Made by a program: the position numbers and the translations under genes
The notes under the pieces: generated by a model
The model's input: only the letters and a program-made list of their open reading frames with translations
Database searches by the model: none
What the model was told of the DNA's origin: nothing
Assembly (NCBI GenBank): GCA_013398015.1
Contig: VZRR01002186.1
Location: forward strand, 62,001-126,000
Direction: 5' to 3'
DNA length: 64,000 nucleotides
DNA from: Oreocharis arfaki
Lineage: Eukaryota > Chordata > Aves > Passeriformes > Paramythiidae
Shown here: piece after piece, positions 45,011 to 56,322 of the stretch
Layout of the letters: the number at the start of each line of letters is the position of its first letter
Numbering within the stretch: the first letter of the stretch is position 1

Positions 45011-45699
45011 AACGACCCAGCTCAGCGGAGAAAAACACGTCGGGAACTGGGGTTAGAGGCTGGTCCGAGGGGTTAAAATCCCCAAATCCCTAAATCCCAG
45101 TCTCATCTTCGCCATCAGCTCGGTGTGGCAGTGCCTTTGCCTCTCTGTGACTGGTTTCAGCCACCTTCAAGGCTTGGCTGACTCAAAAATCCCTCGTAGC
45201 TCCCAAATTTACCCTGATTTCTGTTGGCCACTTCCCTCCCTTGCTGTTGGCACCTTCGCAGGCAATGATCACCTTCCTCTGAGAACCACACTGAATGTTA
45301 ATTTCCCACCTCGGGCAGGCTGGTGGGAAATCAGATCGTTCCAGTGAGGAAATTCCTTCTTTAGGATAAATATTAGGGGTCTTTTTCCATGTCAGAGCAG
45401 CTTTTAGCATCTAAAAGCATTTAACAGCTCTGCTGGGGTGACTTCGACCACCACAGCCGTGAAGAAAAACCTTTGTCTGCAGCCAGTCAGGACTGGGTGG
45501 GCACCAACACCATCTCTCCTCGCATTTTCCATGCTTCAATATCTATTTTTATTTCCCCCGTGCTGCTTTGAGCACCCAGCCCCGTTTCTAACCCCGGGGT
45601 CTGCAGCTACCAGGCAAAACTCTTGCAAAGTCTGCCATCGTGGGCTCAATACCCAAAGTGCTTATTTTAAACACAGACTGATGGCTTTTCTCCCAGATA
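45011..45699. other. Non-coding spacer
   Basis: A plus-strand frame at 45438-45710 contains a Cys-x2-Cys-x12-His arrangement (CKVCHRGLNTQSAYFKH) but lacks the second histidine of a C2H2 finger and has no neighbouring finger. I treat it as chance. Confidence 0.5.
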
Positions 45700-45930
45700 A
45701 TGATGATTGATTCTGTTTTCCATCCTTTGTCAAGGCTCGGCACATGCCTGGAATTTTAACTAGTCCTTCTTCTGATACTTCCATGCATCCATCTGTTCCT
45801 CTGGATCTCTCTCAGCCTCCTGCTTTAAATAATGAACTTTGCTACGCTCGGAACGATCTATTAATAAATAACAATCTCGGAGATTACACAAGCCAATTAA
45901 TAGTGGAGCAGCATCAGGAGCTGGGGTGAG
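45700..45930. promoter_or_regulatory. AT-rich single-copy block, candidate regulatory element
   Basis: This stretch has TTTAAATAATGAAC, CTATTAATAAATAACAATC and CCAATTAATAGTGG words. It is repeat-free and bordered on the right by GC-rich sequence. The candidate call is by texture only. Confidence 0.27.
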
Positions 45931-46487
45931 GGACGCTGCCGAGGAGGGGAGGGTGGGAGGGAGCTGGAGCTGGCAGTCCCGGTGCTCAGAGTATTTCTGG
46001 GACCCTCCACGAGGGCTGGGGGCAAAGCTGTGCAAATAAACAAACTCCAGGCACGCCAGGGAGGGAGCAGGGCTCTGCTAATTCTGACATTCCTCAAGAC
46101 AAAGCTGAGGTTTTGTCTGCAGCTCAGAGGGGAAGCCCCAGCTCCCTCAGCACTGAGGATTGCACACCGTGCAGGAGTTTCGCTGCTTCAGCTCGTCTGA
46201 GTGGGGCACGAAGACAGAAGTTCTGCACCTGCTCTGTCCTTTTTCCTCTCAGCCCCGGAGCTTCAGCTCCCATCTGCTCTGACACAGCAAATCCCAGCTG
46301 GGATGGCCCATCCCAGGTCCCAGCTGGAGGCTTGGCCGCTCTGTTGGGTGGCACAGGGGGCAGAAGCTGCAGGTGACCCGTGGGGTCTGGGTTCTGCCTC
46401 CCCCCAGCCCGTCAGCTCCACGGCCAGGGCCGAGCTCCTGCTCAGCAGGAAGGGACAGGGTCTGCCACCGAGTGGCTGAGCCCATCC
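45931..46487. other. Non-coding spacer
   Basis: This is a GC-rich spacer left of the duplicated module. I recognise no gene. Confidence 0.45.
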
Positions 46488-46775
46488 ACGCTCCTGAGGA
46501 TGGAGCAGCCTGAGCTGAACACGGACAGGATTTAAGTTTTCAAGGCATCTCTGGTGTCCTCCTCGAGGCAGCTCCTGCCCTTCTCTCCTGCTCTTCCAGC
46601 AGGCAGTGAATTGGCACTCGGGAATTAAATACAGGGGGTGGAACGTGGGAGATGCCAGCAAAAGTGAGCAGCTTGGGGCTGTGGGATGCTCCAGGTCAGA
46701 AAATGGTGCTGTGCTACTCCAGCCTACTCTGAAACCCTCAATGAACTTCATTTTTTAGGGATGAGCAGCGGACAG
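46488..46775. repeat. Duplicated module, copy A (about 280 bp)
   Basis: This segment matches 48060-48350 in the same orientation. The best core, from CTCTCCTGCTCTTCCAGCAG to GAGATGCCAGCAAAA (about 46582-46664), differs from copy B by about seven substitutions in roughly 85 bases, nearly all transitions. Both ends of the module carry a GGATG(G)AGCAGC...GACAGG motif, at 46498 and 46759. The minus-strand frame stays open across the module in this copy. It is not CR1. It could be an unclassified interspersed repeat or a local segmental duplication. Confidence 0.88.
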
Positions 46776-48059
46776 GTCTCCGTGCCCGGCAGAGCAGGGA
46801 CGTAGAGCATGCCCATGGCCCCAAGGGTGGCTCTGCAGGGCTGTCCCACTCCCCTGCACTGCTGGGCATTTAGGAACGGCCTAAACCCTTGCCTGAGCCA
46901 CACTGAGCTCCACTCCACAGGCTCAGCTGAGTGCTCTGCCAATATCTTCATTTCCTCTGTTTGCCGTCTCCTTTGTTCCTCCTGTGTTTGGTCTTCACTC
47001 TCCCATCCTCTCCTCCTTTCCGTTCCATTTCTCAGCCCAGCTCCTCCTGTGGGGGGTTTTTTCCCCCCTCATTTCTCCTCCTCCCTGCCCTTGGTGATGA
47101 TTTCATCTGGCAGGCAGCGTGACAAGCCCGAGACTCGAACACGGAGGTTCCCCGAGCTCCGGAGCCATTTGAAGATTCCTCCCAGCTGCAGCTCTCAAGC
47201 CCCAGATTCAATTTCCCTCTGACATAACAACAGAATTGCTCTCGTGTTGTCGTAGGTAAATTGCTCACAAGCCTGGTGTCAGGAGAGGGGGGGAAAAACG
47301 AGGGAAAAGAGACAAGAGCAGGATTCAAAGGAAGGTGTGAGTGTGACAAGCTACAGCAGAATAACAATAGAGACCAGCGGGTGACATCGATCACAGCTGA
47401 CAAACAGGGACAAAGCCAGCTCTGGATCAAACACAAGAATTATTTACCTCTTCTTCCCTCAGCCCTTGAGCCATTCAACCTCATTCTGAGCGTCTCTGTG
47501 CCTGGCAGAGGACGCGTGAAGTCTAAATAACCCTCAGATTGATAAATATTGTGTCTGATTGAGCTTACGAGGGTGGCTTCTGATTCTTTTTCGCGAGACA
47601 CCATTCACAGGAATGCCCTGAGCTGGGGGAAAGGCTGGGCTGAGCACACAGAGCACGCCTGGCTCACCAGCAGGCAGGACACGGCGAGCTCTCAGGCTGG
47701 CAGCAAAACTGAAAGCGTTCAACATCAAAAAAAGGGACGGGCAGCAAATCAACAGAACCTCCTCTGTCTTCACAGCCTGGCCTCCCATTCCTGTCTGCAG
47801 CCAGAGCAGCGAGCCGGGGATGGAACTGCAGGGCAGCACTGCTGACTACAAAACACTCTGTATTTGTCATTGAACACCATTTCCACCTAGTTTTGGGGTT
47901 TTTTTCCTCCCTGCCTGCTCTGCTGTTCCATCGTGCATCGGGGATGTGAGGCAGACACTGCTGATTGTCATCTGAATGTCACCGGGGAGACGCAGAGGTG
48001 GCAGGGACGGGAATTCTCCTGAGCAGGAGCCTTCACCTCCCATCTCCCTCCTCACCCAC
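46776..48059. other. Sequence between the two module copies, no gene recognised
   Basis: I tested for further module units by looking for the CAGCAGGCAG core and the GGATGAGCAGC ends in the expected phase. Only weak, common words were found. Frames here have no known domain. Confidence 0.5.
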
Positions 48060-48350
48060 CGAGCTGCTCCTGGGGATGAAGCAGCCTGGGCTGATCACAG
48101 ACAGGAGTTGGGTTTTCTGGTGCCCTCCGTGAGGCAGCTCCTCTCCTCCCCTCTCTCCTGCTCTTCCAGCAGGCAGCAAACTGGCACTTGGGAATCAAAC
48201 ACAGGGGGTGGGACGTGGGAGATGCCAGCAAAAGGCACCTGCGAGAGCAGTGCAGGGCTGCAGGATGCACAAATAGGTCGGAAATTTGGTGCTTTCTACT
48301 CTGAAAACCCTCAATGAGCTTCGTTTTTTCGGGATGAGCAGCTGACAGGA
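48060..48350. repeat. Duplicated module, copy B (about 280 bp)
   Basis: This is the direct partner of 46488-46775, about 1.57 kb downstream. It keeps the CTCTTCCAGCAGGCAG core, CACAGGGGGTGGGACGTGGG, and the terminal CCCTCAATGAGCTTCGTTTT before GGGATGAGCAGCTGACAGG. The minus-strand frame (48052-48468) is open through it, in the same phase as in copy A, with length changes that keep or restore the frame. About 80 bases downstream on the plus strand there is a strong donor-like TGG/GTAAGT at 48430. Confidence 0.88.
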
Positions 48351-48750
48351 TGCTCCCAAACCCCAGGGACCCCAAAACACTTCTTGTGGGTGCTTCTAAG
48401 GGAGAGAATCCAGCTAACACTTTTATCTGGGTAAGTATTGGCTGCAGGATGACACCCCTGAACCCCAAAACCAGGACTGAGGGAGCCCTGGAGTTTGTAA
48501 ATACCAGGAGGGAGGGAAAGCCGGAGCAGAGTCACTGCAGAGCAATAAGTCCCAGCCTCAGAGAAGCTGAACTTCACAGCAAAGCCAGGCTTTATTTGCC
48601 TATTGACAGAAGGAAGGGCTTTGTTGGTCTTTCTAACCCACCCTGAGACTGTAAAGGTCTCTCTAATCTGGCAAAGGCAGAACAAAAACTGTGGGGCTTA
48701 AAGCTGAAGCTGAAGCAATCCAGGCTGGAAGGAGGACATGGTTTATTTTA
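48351..48750. other. Non-coding spacer
   Basis: I see no recognisable gene. The GTAAGTATT donor-like word at 48430 has no matching convincing exon. Confidence 0.45.
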
Positions 48751-48778
48751 TTTTTTTTTTTCCAGAAAAAAAAAAAAA
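48751..48778. repeat. T-run and A-run hairpin motif
   Basis: Eleven T (48751-48761), CCAG, then thirteen A (48766-48778) make a potential hairpin of 11 A-T pairs. Confidence 0.7.
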
Positions 48779-51700
48779 GGATTGTGTCCCTCAGTGCCTT
48801 CAGTCAAAACTGCCCATCCTAAACACCCACAGAAAAATAAATGAAAACAAACCCAGAACTCTTCCTCTGAGAAAATGACAACGATGAGAATTACCAATAT
48901 TTTCGCTGCCTAGCTGTGCAGAAGGCCAAAGCACCTGACACTTGTGTCCTTGTTGCTTTTAAAAACCTGCAGAAAATTTCACTGATTTTTGGATCCCCCA
49001 CTGGTTTGGCTCAGGACCAGCTTGGAAATAAACAAGCAGGGTTAGGAAATTGGAGCCATCAAACGAAGAGCCTTTGCTGTGAGTCCTGTAACAAGCACAG
49101 CCTGGAGGAGTCTCAGTGGTTACTGAGCCTCACGATGCTCCTGCCCAAAATTTGGGCTGATTTCAGGTCTGACTCTTCCCCTAACTCCCAATTCCACACT
49201 CCTGGCCTCAGCCATTGAATTTTTTTTCTATCCCAAGCCTGCTTTGACGCCTGGTTTTGATATCCCTGTTTTGACACCTTGCAGGAGCTGGGGGCACCTC
49301 CCACCCCCGGGCTGGGCGCAGTCACCTGGCAAAGGTGTTTTAGCCCTGGGACAGAGCCAGGTTTGCTCAAAGCTACTCTGACACCCCAAGTGATAAAACC
49401 CATTTCCTCTTTCAAAGGAAGCTGAGGGATGTTGTAAACTCTGCCACAGAAAAATCGAGCAGCTTTTCCAGCAGTGATGATGAGGTGAAGTGGCAATGAA
49501 GAAATTTCAATTTGAGGGCACTTTTTTCTTTGATTGCCTCTTCCAGAACAGCCCTCCCTGGGGCAGTGAGCCTCCCTCCATCTCTGCTGATGGCCCAACA
49601 TCCCTGGGCAAATCCTTTCTCCTCAGTTTTGTCTGGAACTCCCAGGGAGGGTTACACAGCCTGTGTGACTCGGTCCAGCTCAGGATTAACCGAGGTGGAG
49701 CATTAAGAAGCACTAAATAATAGGAGAGAAGCTCTGGAACTGTCCAGAGCCCTCCACCACTCAGCCTGAAGATCCCTGCAAACCCAAACTCATGGGAACC
49801 TGTTGGAAATTCAGATTTTCTGGAAGGCAGAGGCTGGGCTGACTTTGAAATCACCTTTTCCCGAGCACTGCACACGAACACCCCGCTCCTCTGCGTCCTC
49901 CCAGGAGGTGCCAAAGCCCCTCGGCAGAACCGAGGGAAGTCTCCACAGCAAAAAAGCTGGGAGATCTCTCTTCCCTCCTCCTTTTTCCCCCTGCCATGAA
50001 TAACATCAGCCATTGACCTTTTCAAACAGGGTACTTGCTGTAAAATACGAGTTCCAGTCGCCAGCAGTGCCAGTGGAGGAAGGAAGGGGCTGGGGAGAAG
50101 CCTCATCCTGCAGGCACGGCAGGGAAAGGGCTCCGTGCTTGTAACAACCCAGCAGGAGGTTTTATGGCTCTGTCTCTGGCATTTAAAATTAATACAGTTA
50201 TTAAGAGAGAGATTGTTTTACAGCCTGATGGCTTCTTAACAAGGTGAACGCCACCAACCCCTGCCTCAGAGGAGAAAAAGGGGGAGAAAAAAAGGGACTT
50301 TGGAGGGGCAGTTGTGCCTCTTGAAGAGATCAGCAGCAACAGAGGAGCTGTAAGGACCAGCTGCACCCCCAGGGGTGAGTGGGGTTTAATTTATGTCACT
50401 GCTGCATTCTGAACTCCCTGGCAGAGCAGGGGAGCAGGGCAGCTCCAGCCCCCGAGGCGTCCCCAGCACGGTTTGGTGCCAGCCTGGGGAGGGGCAGCGC
50501 CAGGGCCGGGCAGCTCTGTGCCCACCTGGGCTCTCAGCCCCTCTACCTTGCCCTTGCTGTCCTAAAAATGGTCCCCAAAAATGGCCCTTCCCTTCCTGAA
50601 CCGCTCCTGCCTCACGCTCCAGAACCCATCCCCGGAACTGCGGCCCGGAGAGGAGGAGCCTGCGCCGATTCCACTCGCTGCTCCTTATTGCTGCATTTAA
50701 CCCAATGATCTTTGATTGCTTTTACTCTATAAACCAACAAAACAAGCAGTAAGAGACCCCGATTTTGCCACTGGCTGGGTGGCTGCTGGAACATTCTTGG
50801 CAGAGCCACCGGGCTGGTTTCTGCTAACTCTATTCGCATCGACATCCCTGAAAACAGCCATGGACGGTGCTGCTTCTTCCAGAGGCTGCAGAGGTGCCAA
50901 TATTCTGAATTAAGAAGCCCCGGGGAGCTGGATTCTCTCCCTGCTTACGCTGGTTTAGACTGGGATTAGCTTTGCAGGATGATTCCCACCAGGGTGTGAT
51001 TAAATCCCTCGTTGCGTAGGCAGACTCCGAGCGTCGGGCAGCGTTTATTCGGTGAGCAGAGCCACGGAACAGTTAAAACAACGCCCAGCAGGACAGCGGG
51101 GCCAACCTCTGGCAAAACACTGAGCTCCCAAACCCTGGAAATCTTAATTCCAGAAGCACTGGATGCTTTTAGCCGTGATTTGTTGGACGGTGGCCACCCG
51201 AGCAGGCAGCTTGCCTGGTGCTGTAACAATAACCGCATTATTTGCAACATCACAAATCTTTACCTCATCCGCAGCCGAGCCCAGCAGAGGACGTGGATCA
51301 TCAGCCCAGGCGTCAATAAAGGGATTGAGGGCCGGAATAATCCATACCTGGGGATGCTGCTGGGAACAGCCTCCTCCAGGGACGCTGGGCCTCGCACAGC
51401 TCTGCTCCCAGGCCTTTCCTTCCACCTCGGGAATGTTTTCCTCCATCAAAACGCCAGCTGGGAGCAAGCCCCGAGAGGAAGACGAGGATGTGCTTGCAGC
51501 ACTGCTTCCCGCAGCAGGCAGACGTACCACCCCACCTGAGGGTCCGAGCGCTGCTGGCTCACATTTGGGTTTTATTTTTTTGTCCCCTGGTTCGTCCTGT
51601 CGGATCAGGCACTCTGAGCAGCACAGCTCTGACCTCACACTGCTGCTCTCCCCGCCTGCTCCAGCCTTTTTGGAGCCTTGCAGATCTCAGGAGGCTGTGG

Positions 51701-51979
51701 CAGAGCGCGTGGAGGGTGAGGGCTGCAGAGGGGTGTCACCTTCAGCCGTGGGGCCGCGCGGGCACACGTGCCAGGCTCGGGCTCCCTTCCCTCACCTTCC
51801 CCAAAGCCTCATCGAGCTAATGCAGCTCCCAGACAGCCGGGCTGGCCTGCAGCCAGGGCTGAGCAAGGGCACCGTGAGCTCACGTCTGGCTGCAGCCACC
51901 CGGAGAGGGGCTCCTGCTGAGGGCGACGGATTGAAATCGACGCCGCGGTGCCTTCGTTTTGGGAGCAGAGTGGGGCCGT
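48779..51979. other. Non-coding DNA, no gene recognised
   Basis: No gene is recognised. A 284-codon plus-strand frame (51163-52017) runs into a CR1 fragment, and its neighbourhood (51012-51640) is open in three frames on two strands. AT-rich repeat-free words (TTAAAATTAATACAG, ATTGCTGCATTTAACC) occur near 50187 and 50690. Confidence 0.5.
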
Positions 51980-52078
51980 GGAATTCCAGGGTGGTTTGGG
52001 GGTGGAGGGGACCTTAAAGCTCGTCCATTTCCACCCCCTGCCATGGGCAGAGACACCTCCCTCTATCCACACAGCTGG
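51980..52078 (-). mobile_element. CR1-type LINE, terminal 3' fragment
   Basis: The plus strand reads GGAATTCCAGGGTGGTTTGG, GGAGGGGACCTTAAAGCTCG, CCACCCCCTGCCATGGGCAG and AGACACCTCCCTCTATCCAC. It is the reverse complement of the CR1 3' end, about 100 bp. Confidence 0.85.
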
Positions 52079-52739
52079 ACATCAGGTATTGCCTTCAAAG
52101 GACGGGGAATTCTCCGTTTTGGGATCTTTTAGGTGCTCTGACACACAGAACTGTGTACAAACCCATCAGCATGGAGATGCTGGTGGCACAAATTGTCTTT
52201 CAGTCAAGAACCAAACCATTTTTTCTGCTTTTTGCCCCAGAAAATTTGCAGAAGCAGACCAAACCTGACAACTTAGCTGTGTTTTAGGGGTGGAGGAAGC
52301 TGCCTTTATCCCAGATTTCTCGAGCCTTTGTTGCCGTTGCTCCTTCCTAAAATGGAAACCCCGTGGAGAAGCAGCACCCGGACAAACCTGGATCATCTGG
52401 AGAGGTTTTAATTCCTTGGCAGGGAAGCTTTCCCCTTAGGCGAGTGTGACCAAGGGGTTAAATCCAGCAGAACCAGACAAAAGCGGGACTCTTCACCTGC
52501 CTGAAGCCAGACGTGCAGGTGCCAACACTTCAGGAGACATCAGCGATTCCCAATTCTCCTTCCCCCTGCCCCGTCTCTCCCAAACTCTGCTGAGCACTGA
52601 GGCGTGAGGCAGCGGCAGTGCCCGAAAACAGCAGAGCACAGCACCTCTCTGCTCCACGGGCAGCAGCCTCTCCTGGCTTCTCTGCCAGGAGAGGGAATAA
52701 ATAAGCTCTGAGTGACAGAGTTTTTAACAACAAAATCAT
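52079..52739. other. Non-coding spacer
   Basis: I recognise nothing here. Confidence 0.45.
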
Positions 52740-52985
52740 TCCACGGACAGGGTGTGTAATGAGTTCCAGTCAGAGCAAGTTATGGAGGAATAATTTTCTA
52801 GTACCTGGAGCTAGCAACCGCTTCGTGGGTGCTTTTTATTCCCGGGTTGTAAATTGATTTTATACATCATTTATCTATGGAGGCCTGGCTTTATAATGGG
52901 GATATTTTAATATTTATGCCTCTCCACCCGCATGCTCGGCAAACAAATGGGAACAATAGGACATGGCTGGTGTTACAAGTCCCTG
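52740..52985. promoter_or_regulatory. AT-rich single-copy block, candidate regulatory element
   Basis: This stretch has GTGTAATGAGTTCC, AATAATTTTCTAG, GTAAATTGATTTTATAC, TTATAATGGGGATATTTTAAT and ACAAATGGGAACAATAGG words, repeat-free. It is a strong textural candidate. Conservation is untested. Confidence 0.3.
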
Positions 52986-54137
52986 GGATGTCTCCCCCTG
53001 CTCCCAGGTAAGGGTGATGGAGGTCTGCAAGTGACAGATAAACCCAGGGAAATTTGATTATGGAATGCATAGAGAATGACTCCTGTGTTACTGGAGAGGA
53101 TTAAAGAAGTGCTGAGGGCTTAAGTTTTGTGTTGCATTTCCATATATTGGCTTCATAGGGCGAAGGAATCCTCGGAGGGACACACGTGGGCCCGTGAGAT
53201 CCGTGGCAGATCCAGGGAATGTGGATGGATCCTGGTCCTTGGGGCTCTGAGGGGATGTGATCCGGCACCTTGGGCTGTTGGATTGCAATGATTCCTCCAG
53301 ATCATGCCAAAAAACCCCACAGCAGAAACCCCCCATCCCCCCTTGATTCAGCAAAGGCTGTGCCTCCTGTGCTGTGGGCAGGATTGCTCCTCTGGGGGAG
53401 GATGGGCAGCAAATTGTCCTTGCAGCACCTCAAAACACTGCCCTGTCCTTGCTCACCCCTCTCCAACTTCCATTTTCAGTCTTTTACCTGCTGGGGAGCA
53501 GCTACCCTGAGCGTTTTCCAGAAAACCATTCCATGCCTGTTTATTTCCATCAGCTCTGTAAATAAAACCCCTGACGAGTCCCTCCCCTCGTGCTGGGGCT
53601 CTCAGCTCTGTTGCAGAGCACTCACCCAGGGCTCCCGCAGAAAGATCTCGTGCTAAACCCCACAGCTCCGGGGATGGGACATTAATATTCAGCAGAGAAA
53701 CTGGGAAAACACATTTACTCCCCACTCACAGCTAAAGCTGTTCTTCAGGCAGCTACTTAATCTGTGGTCACCGTGCTATTTACTCCCAGAAGGGAGATGA
53801 ATGCTCAGAGCTCTCAAGCTGGGTCAGTCACAAAAAAACCCAGACTTAATCTAGGCTTAATTCACTGGTCTAAGTCAGAAGCACACGCGCAGGCTGGGAA
53901 GGAACCCTGCGTGCTTTGGGGTGAGGATGCACCTCTGCAGGGCCATAAACAGAGAGAGTTACACCCCCCACGTTCCCACTGCACTAATTATCTCCCCGTT
54001 AACGATGCTGATGAGGCAGACTCGTCGTTTATCCGTGCAGGTACAATCAGGCAGCGCCACAACCCCGGCCAACAACAGCAAGGCAGGAGCAGCTGAATCA
54101 CAGCAGCTCCGTTTGCCTTCCCCCACGTTCCAGGCAT
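52986..54137. other. Non-coding spacer
   Basis: A donor-like CCCAG/GTAAGGG occurs near 53007 with no convincing partner acceptor. I recognise no gene. Confidence 0.5.
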
Positions 54138-54185
54138 CACAGGTAACGTTCACCACAGGTAATATTCACCACAGGTAATATTAAA
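54138..54185. repeat. 16-bp tandem repeat, three copies
   Basis: CACAGGTAACGTTCAC at 54138, CACAGGTAATATTCAC at 54154 and CACAGGTAATATTAAA at 54170 form a 16-bp array. The copies share CACAGGTAA. Confidence 0.85.
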
Positions 54186-56322
54186 TCATATTTTGTTCGC
54201 TGCCTCGCTTCCCTCTGCACCTTTCCAGCTCCTCGACTCGGCCTTGGGAAGACAGAAGCAGGAGTGGAGCGAGGTGCAGGAGGCACAAATAAACCCCCCA
54301 AGTAATTCTGCGGTGTGGTGGGAGGAAGGCTCCAGGATCCCGAGGCTCTGCCTGTTTAGGAGAGCACTAAAAGTGCTTCTCCCTCCCTTGCAGAGCTATA
54401 ATTTCACAGCCATGGGTTATTCCACACACTTCCCGAAGCAAACCAACCATCAGAGTGTGACTCCCTCGCCTTCCCCTCTGTTCCTGCAGCAGGAGGCGTT
54501 CACGGGGACAGCTCGGTGGGGAAAACCACAGCTGCAAGAGGAGCTGCGTGGAGATGCTGCCTATCCCTTCCCCGTTTATCCCTCTCCTGCTTTGCCGAGG
54601 GAAAGGATGGGAAAGCCGGAGCGGAACTCAGCCCATCGAGGCAACAGTTAAACACACAAACGAACGCTCCCTGCTAGGAGGGTTTCACGGAGCACAAGCA
54701 CAGGGGAAGGCAATGTCAAGATAATCACAAACATCCACATCCTTCCTTGTGCATTCAAACCGCCCAGGAGCCCCTTAGAGGGGAAAAAAAGAGGTTTTCA
54801 GTCTAAAAAAATTTGCTTTGTCAAGCAGGAAGGGCTCCTCGCCCTCCCCACGGTGGCTTCCAAGGTCACTCCACAGAGTTGTTCAGCTTGAGAGCCCCGA
54901 GCTGATCGGCCCTGACACATCAGTTTTGTCCTAGCAAGCCACAGGACAACGTCCTGGAGGAGCTGCAGCCCCTGGCAGCGTTGGGAAGGAAATGTTGGAG
55001 TCACAGCGATGCCCTGAGCGCCGCTGGCCCGACAAATGTCACAGTGATGCAGCTGAAACCCCGCAGAGCCAGCCAGGGGATGAGCTGCCACAGCCCCGTC
55101 CCTCCCGGGGGCCCGCAGAGTTTATTCAGACGGACTTATTTAACCATTCCATTTAAATAAAAGCTCCGGTGTCAGCTGAGGAAGCTGGGCTTGAAACCCG
55201 AGCCTTCCCCTCCCCATCCCCTTCAGCAGCAGGGCTGACACGGGAATTGAGGTCAAGTTTGTTTTCAAACACGGCGACAGAGATGTGTGACAGGCGGCTC
55301 CAGGACTGATGCCTCACCAGGTGATGCTTCCTCAGAGAAAAATGAGATGTAAAAGCACCAGGAGGAGAGCAGGAGCTCTGGCTTTAGTTCCCTGCGAGAG
55401 CCCAGCTCAGTCATTTCATCCTCCTTGGCCCATGAAAAGAAAAATCGGCATCGCTCTTCACAGCCCCCTCTCCATCCTCTGCATTCCTTATTTTTCCCGA
55501 GGAATACTGACCACATGTCAACCCCTGGCCCAAATCCATCCTTGGCACCCCTGGCCAAGCACCCAGCCCCGTGTCAATGGCCTAACTCTGCTCCACAGGG
55601 CCCAGACTGGCATTAGACTGAGACCTAATCTCCAGTCCCCACTGTCCTTTGATAATCACTCAATTCCCATTAAATTCCCCTTCATCCCAGACCACAGCTT
55701 TAGGCTTCAGGCTCTGTGGGCAGCACCCAAATTCCTTCTCCTGTGGATGGGCTCTTATTCACAGGCTAAATCATCCAATTAGCACAGAAACAACAAAGAA
55801 ACAGTCCAATAAATAAATCTATATTCAGTCCTGAACACCCTGGGGAAGGGAGCACAGGCAGGCAGCAGATCTCTGTGCATGTTTTAGTGTCTCGATTTCT
55901 CTTTTTTGCCACCACCTTCCCCTTCTGAGGCTGATGTTTGGAAGGAAGCAGAGAGCTAAACAGGTCCTGATAACTCCCTGCTGGCAGGGCAGGGGGTCCT
56001 TCCCCTCCTGGCTGTGCCTGTCACTTGTGATCCGCTTGGACACAGAAACAATTTTGCTCCTGGATGGAAAACAGCCCCTTTGCCGTGAAAGATCAGCCCA
56101 GCCTCCTGCTGATGCATTTGTAACCTGTCACTCCATCCTCCCAGCATGTCACTCATGCTGGAAGTGCCTCCTGCTGCTGGGGCTGTGGGAAGGAGAGGGG
56201 ATCCCAGCACCTCTGTGCCCGGATCGGAGCCAGGGTGGGGTTTTGTCCTGGTTACAGTGTAAGATGTAATCAATGGTGTGTGTGCTGGTGTCATCCTTCT
56301 GCAGGATCACTGCTTCAACTGG
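54186..56322. other. Non-coding DNA up to the assembly gap, no gene recognised
   Basis: No gene is recognised. Frames at 54193-54651 and 55309-55782 have no known domain. The last bases before the gap (CTGCAGGATCACTGCTTCAA) show no repeat matching the other side of the gap. Confidence 0.5.

Noticed and set aside
45438..45710. Zinc finger exon from the CKVCHRGLNTQSAYFKH pattern
   Set aside because: The second histidine and any linker or neighbouring finger are missing.
47120..47150. tRNA-like GACTCGAACAC word
   Set aside because: No cloverleaf could be drawn around it. The acceptor and anticodon arms are absent.
46776..48059. A tandem array of about 262-bp units linking the two module copies, because the spacing is close to six times the module length
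   Set aside because: I looked for the CAGCAGGCAG core and the GGATGAGCAGC ends at the expected phases and found only weak, common words, so the ratio is probably coincidence.
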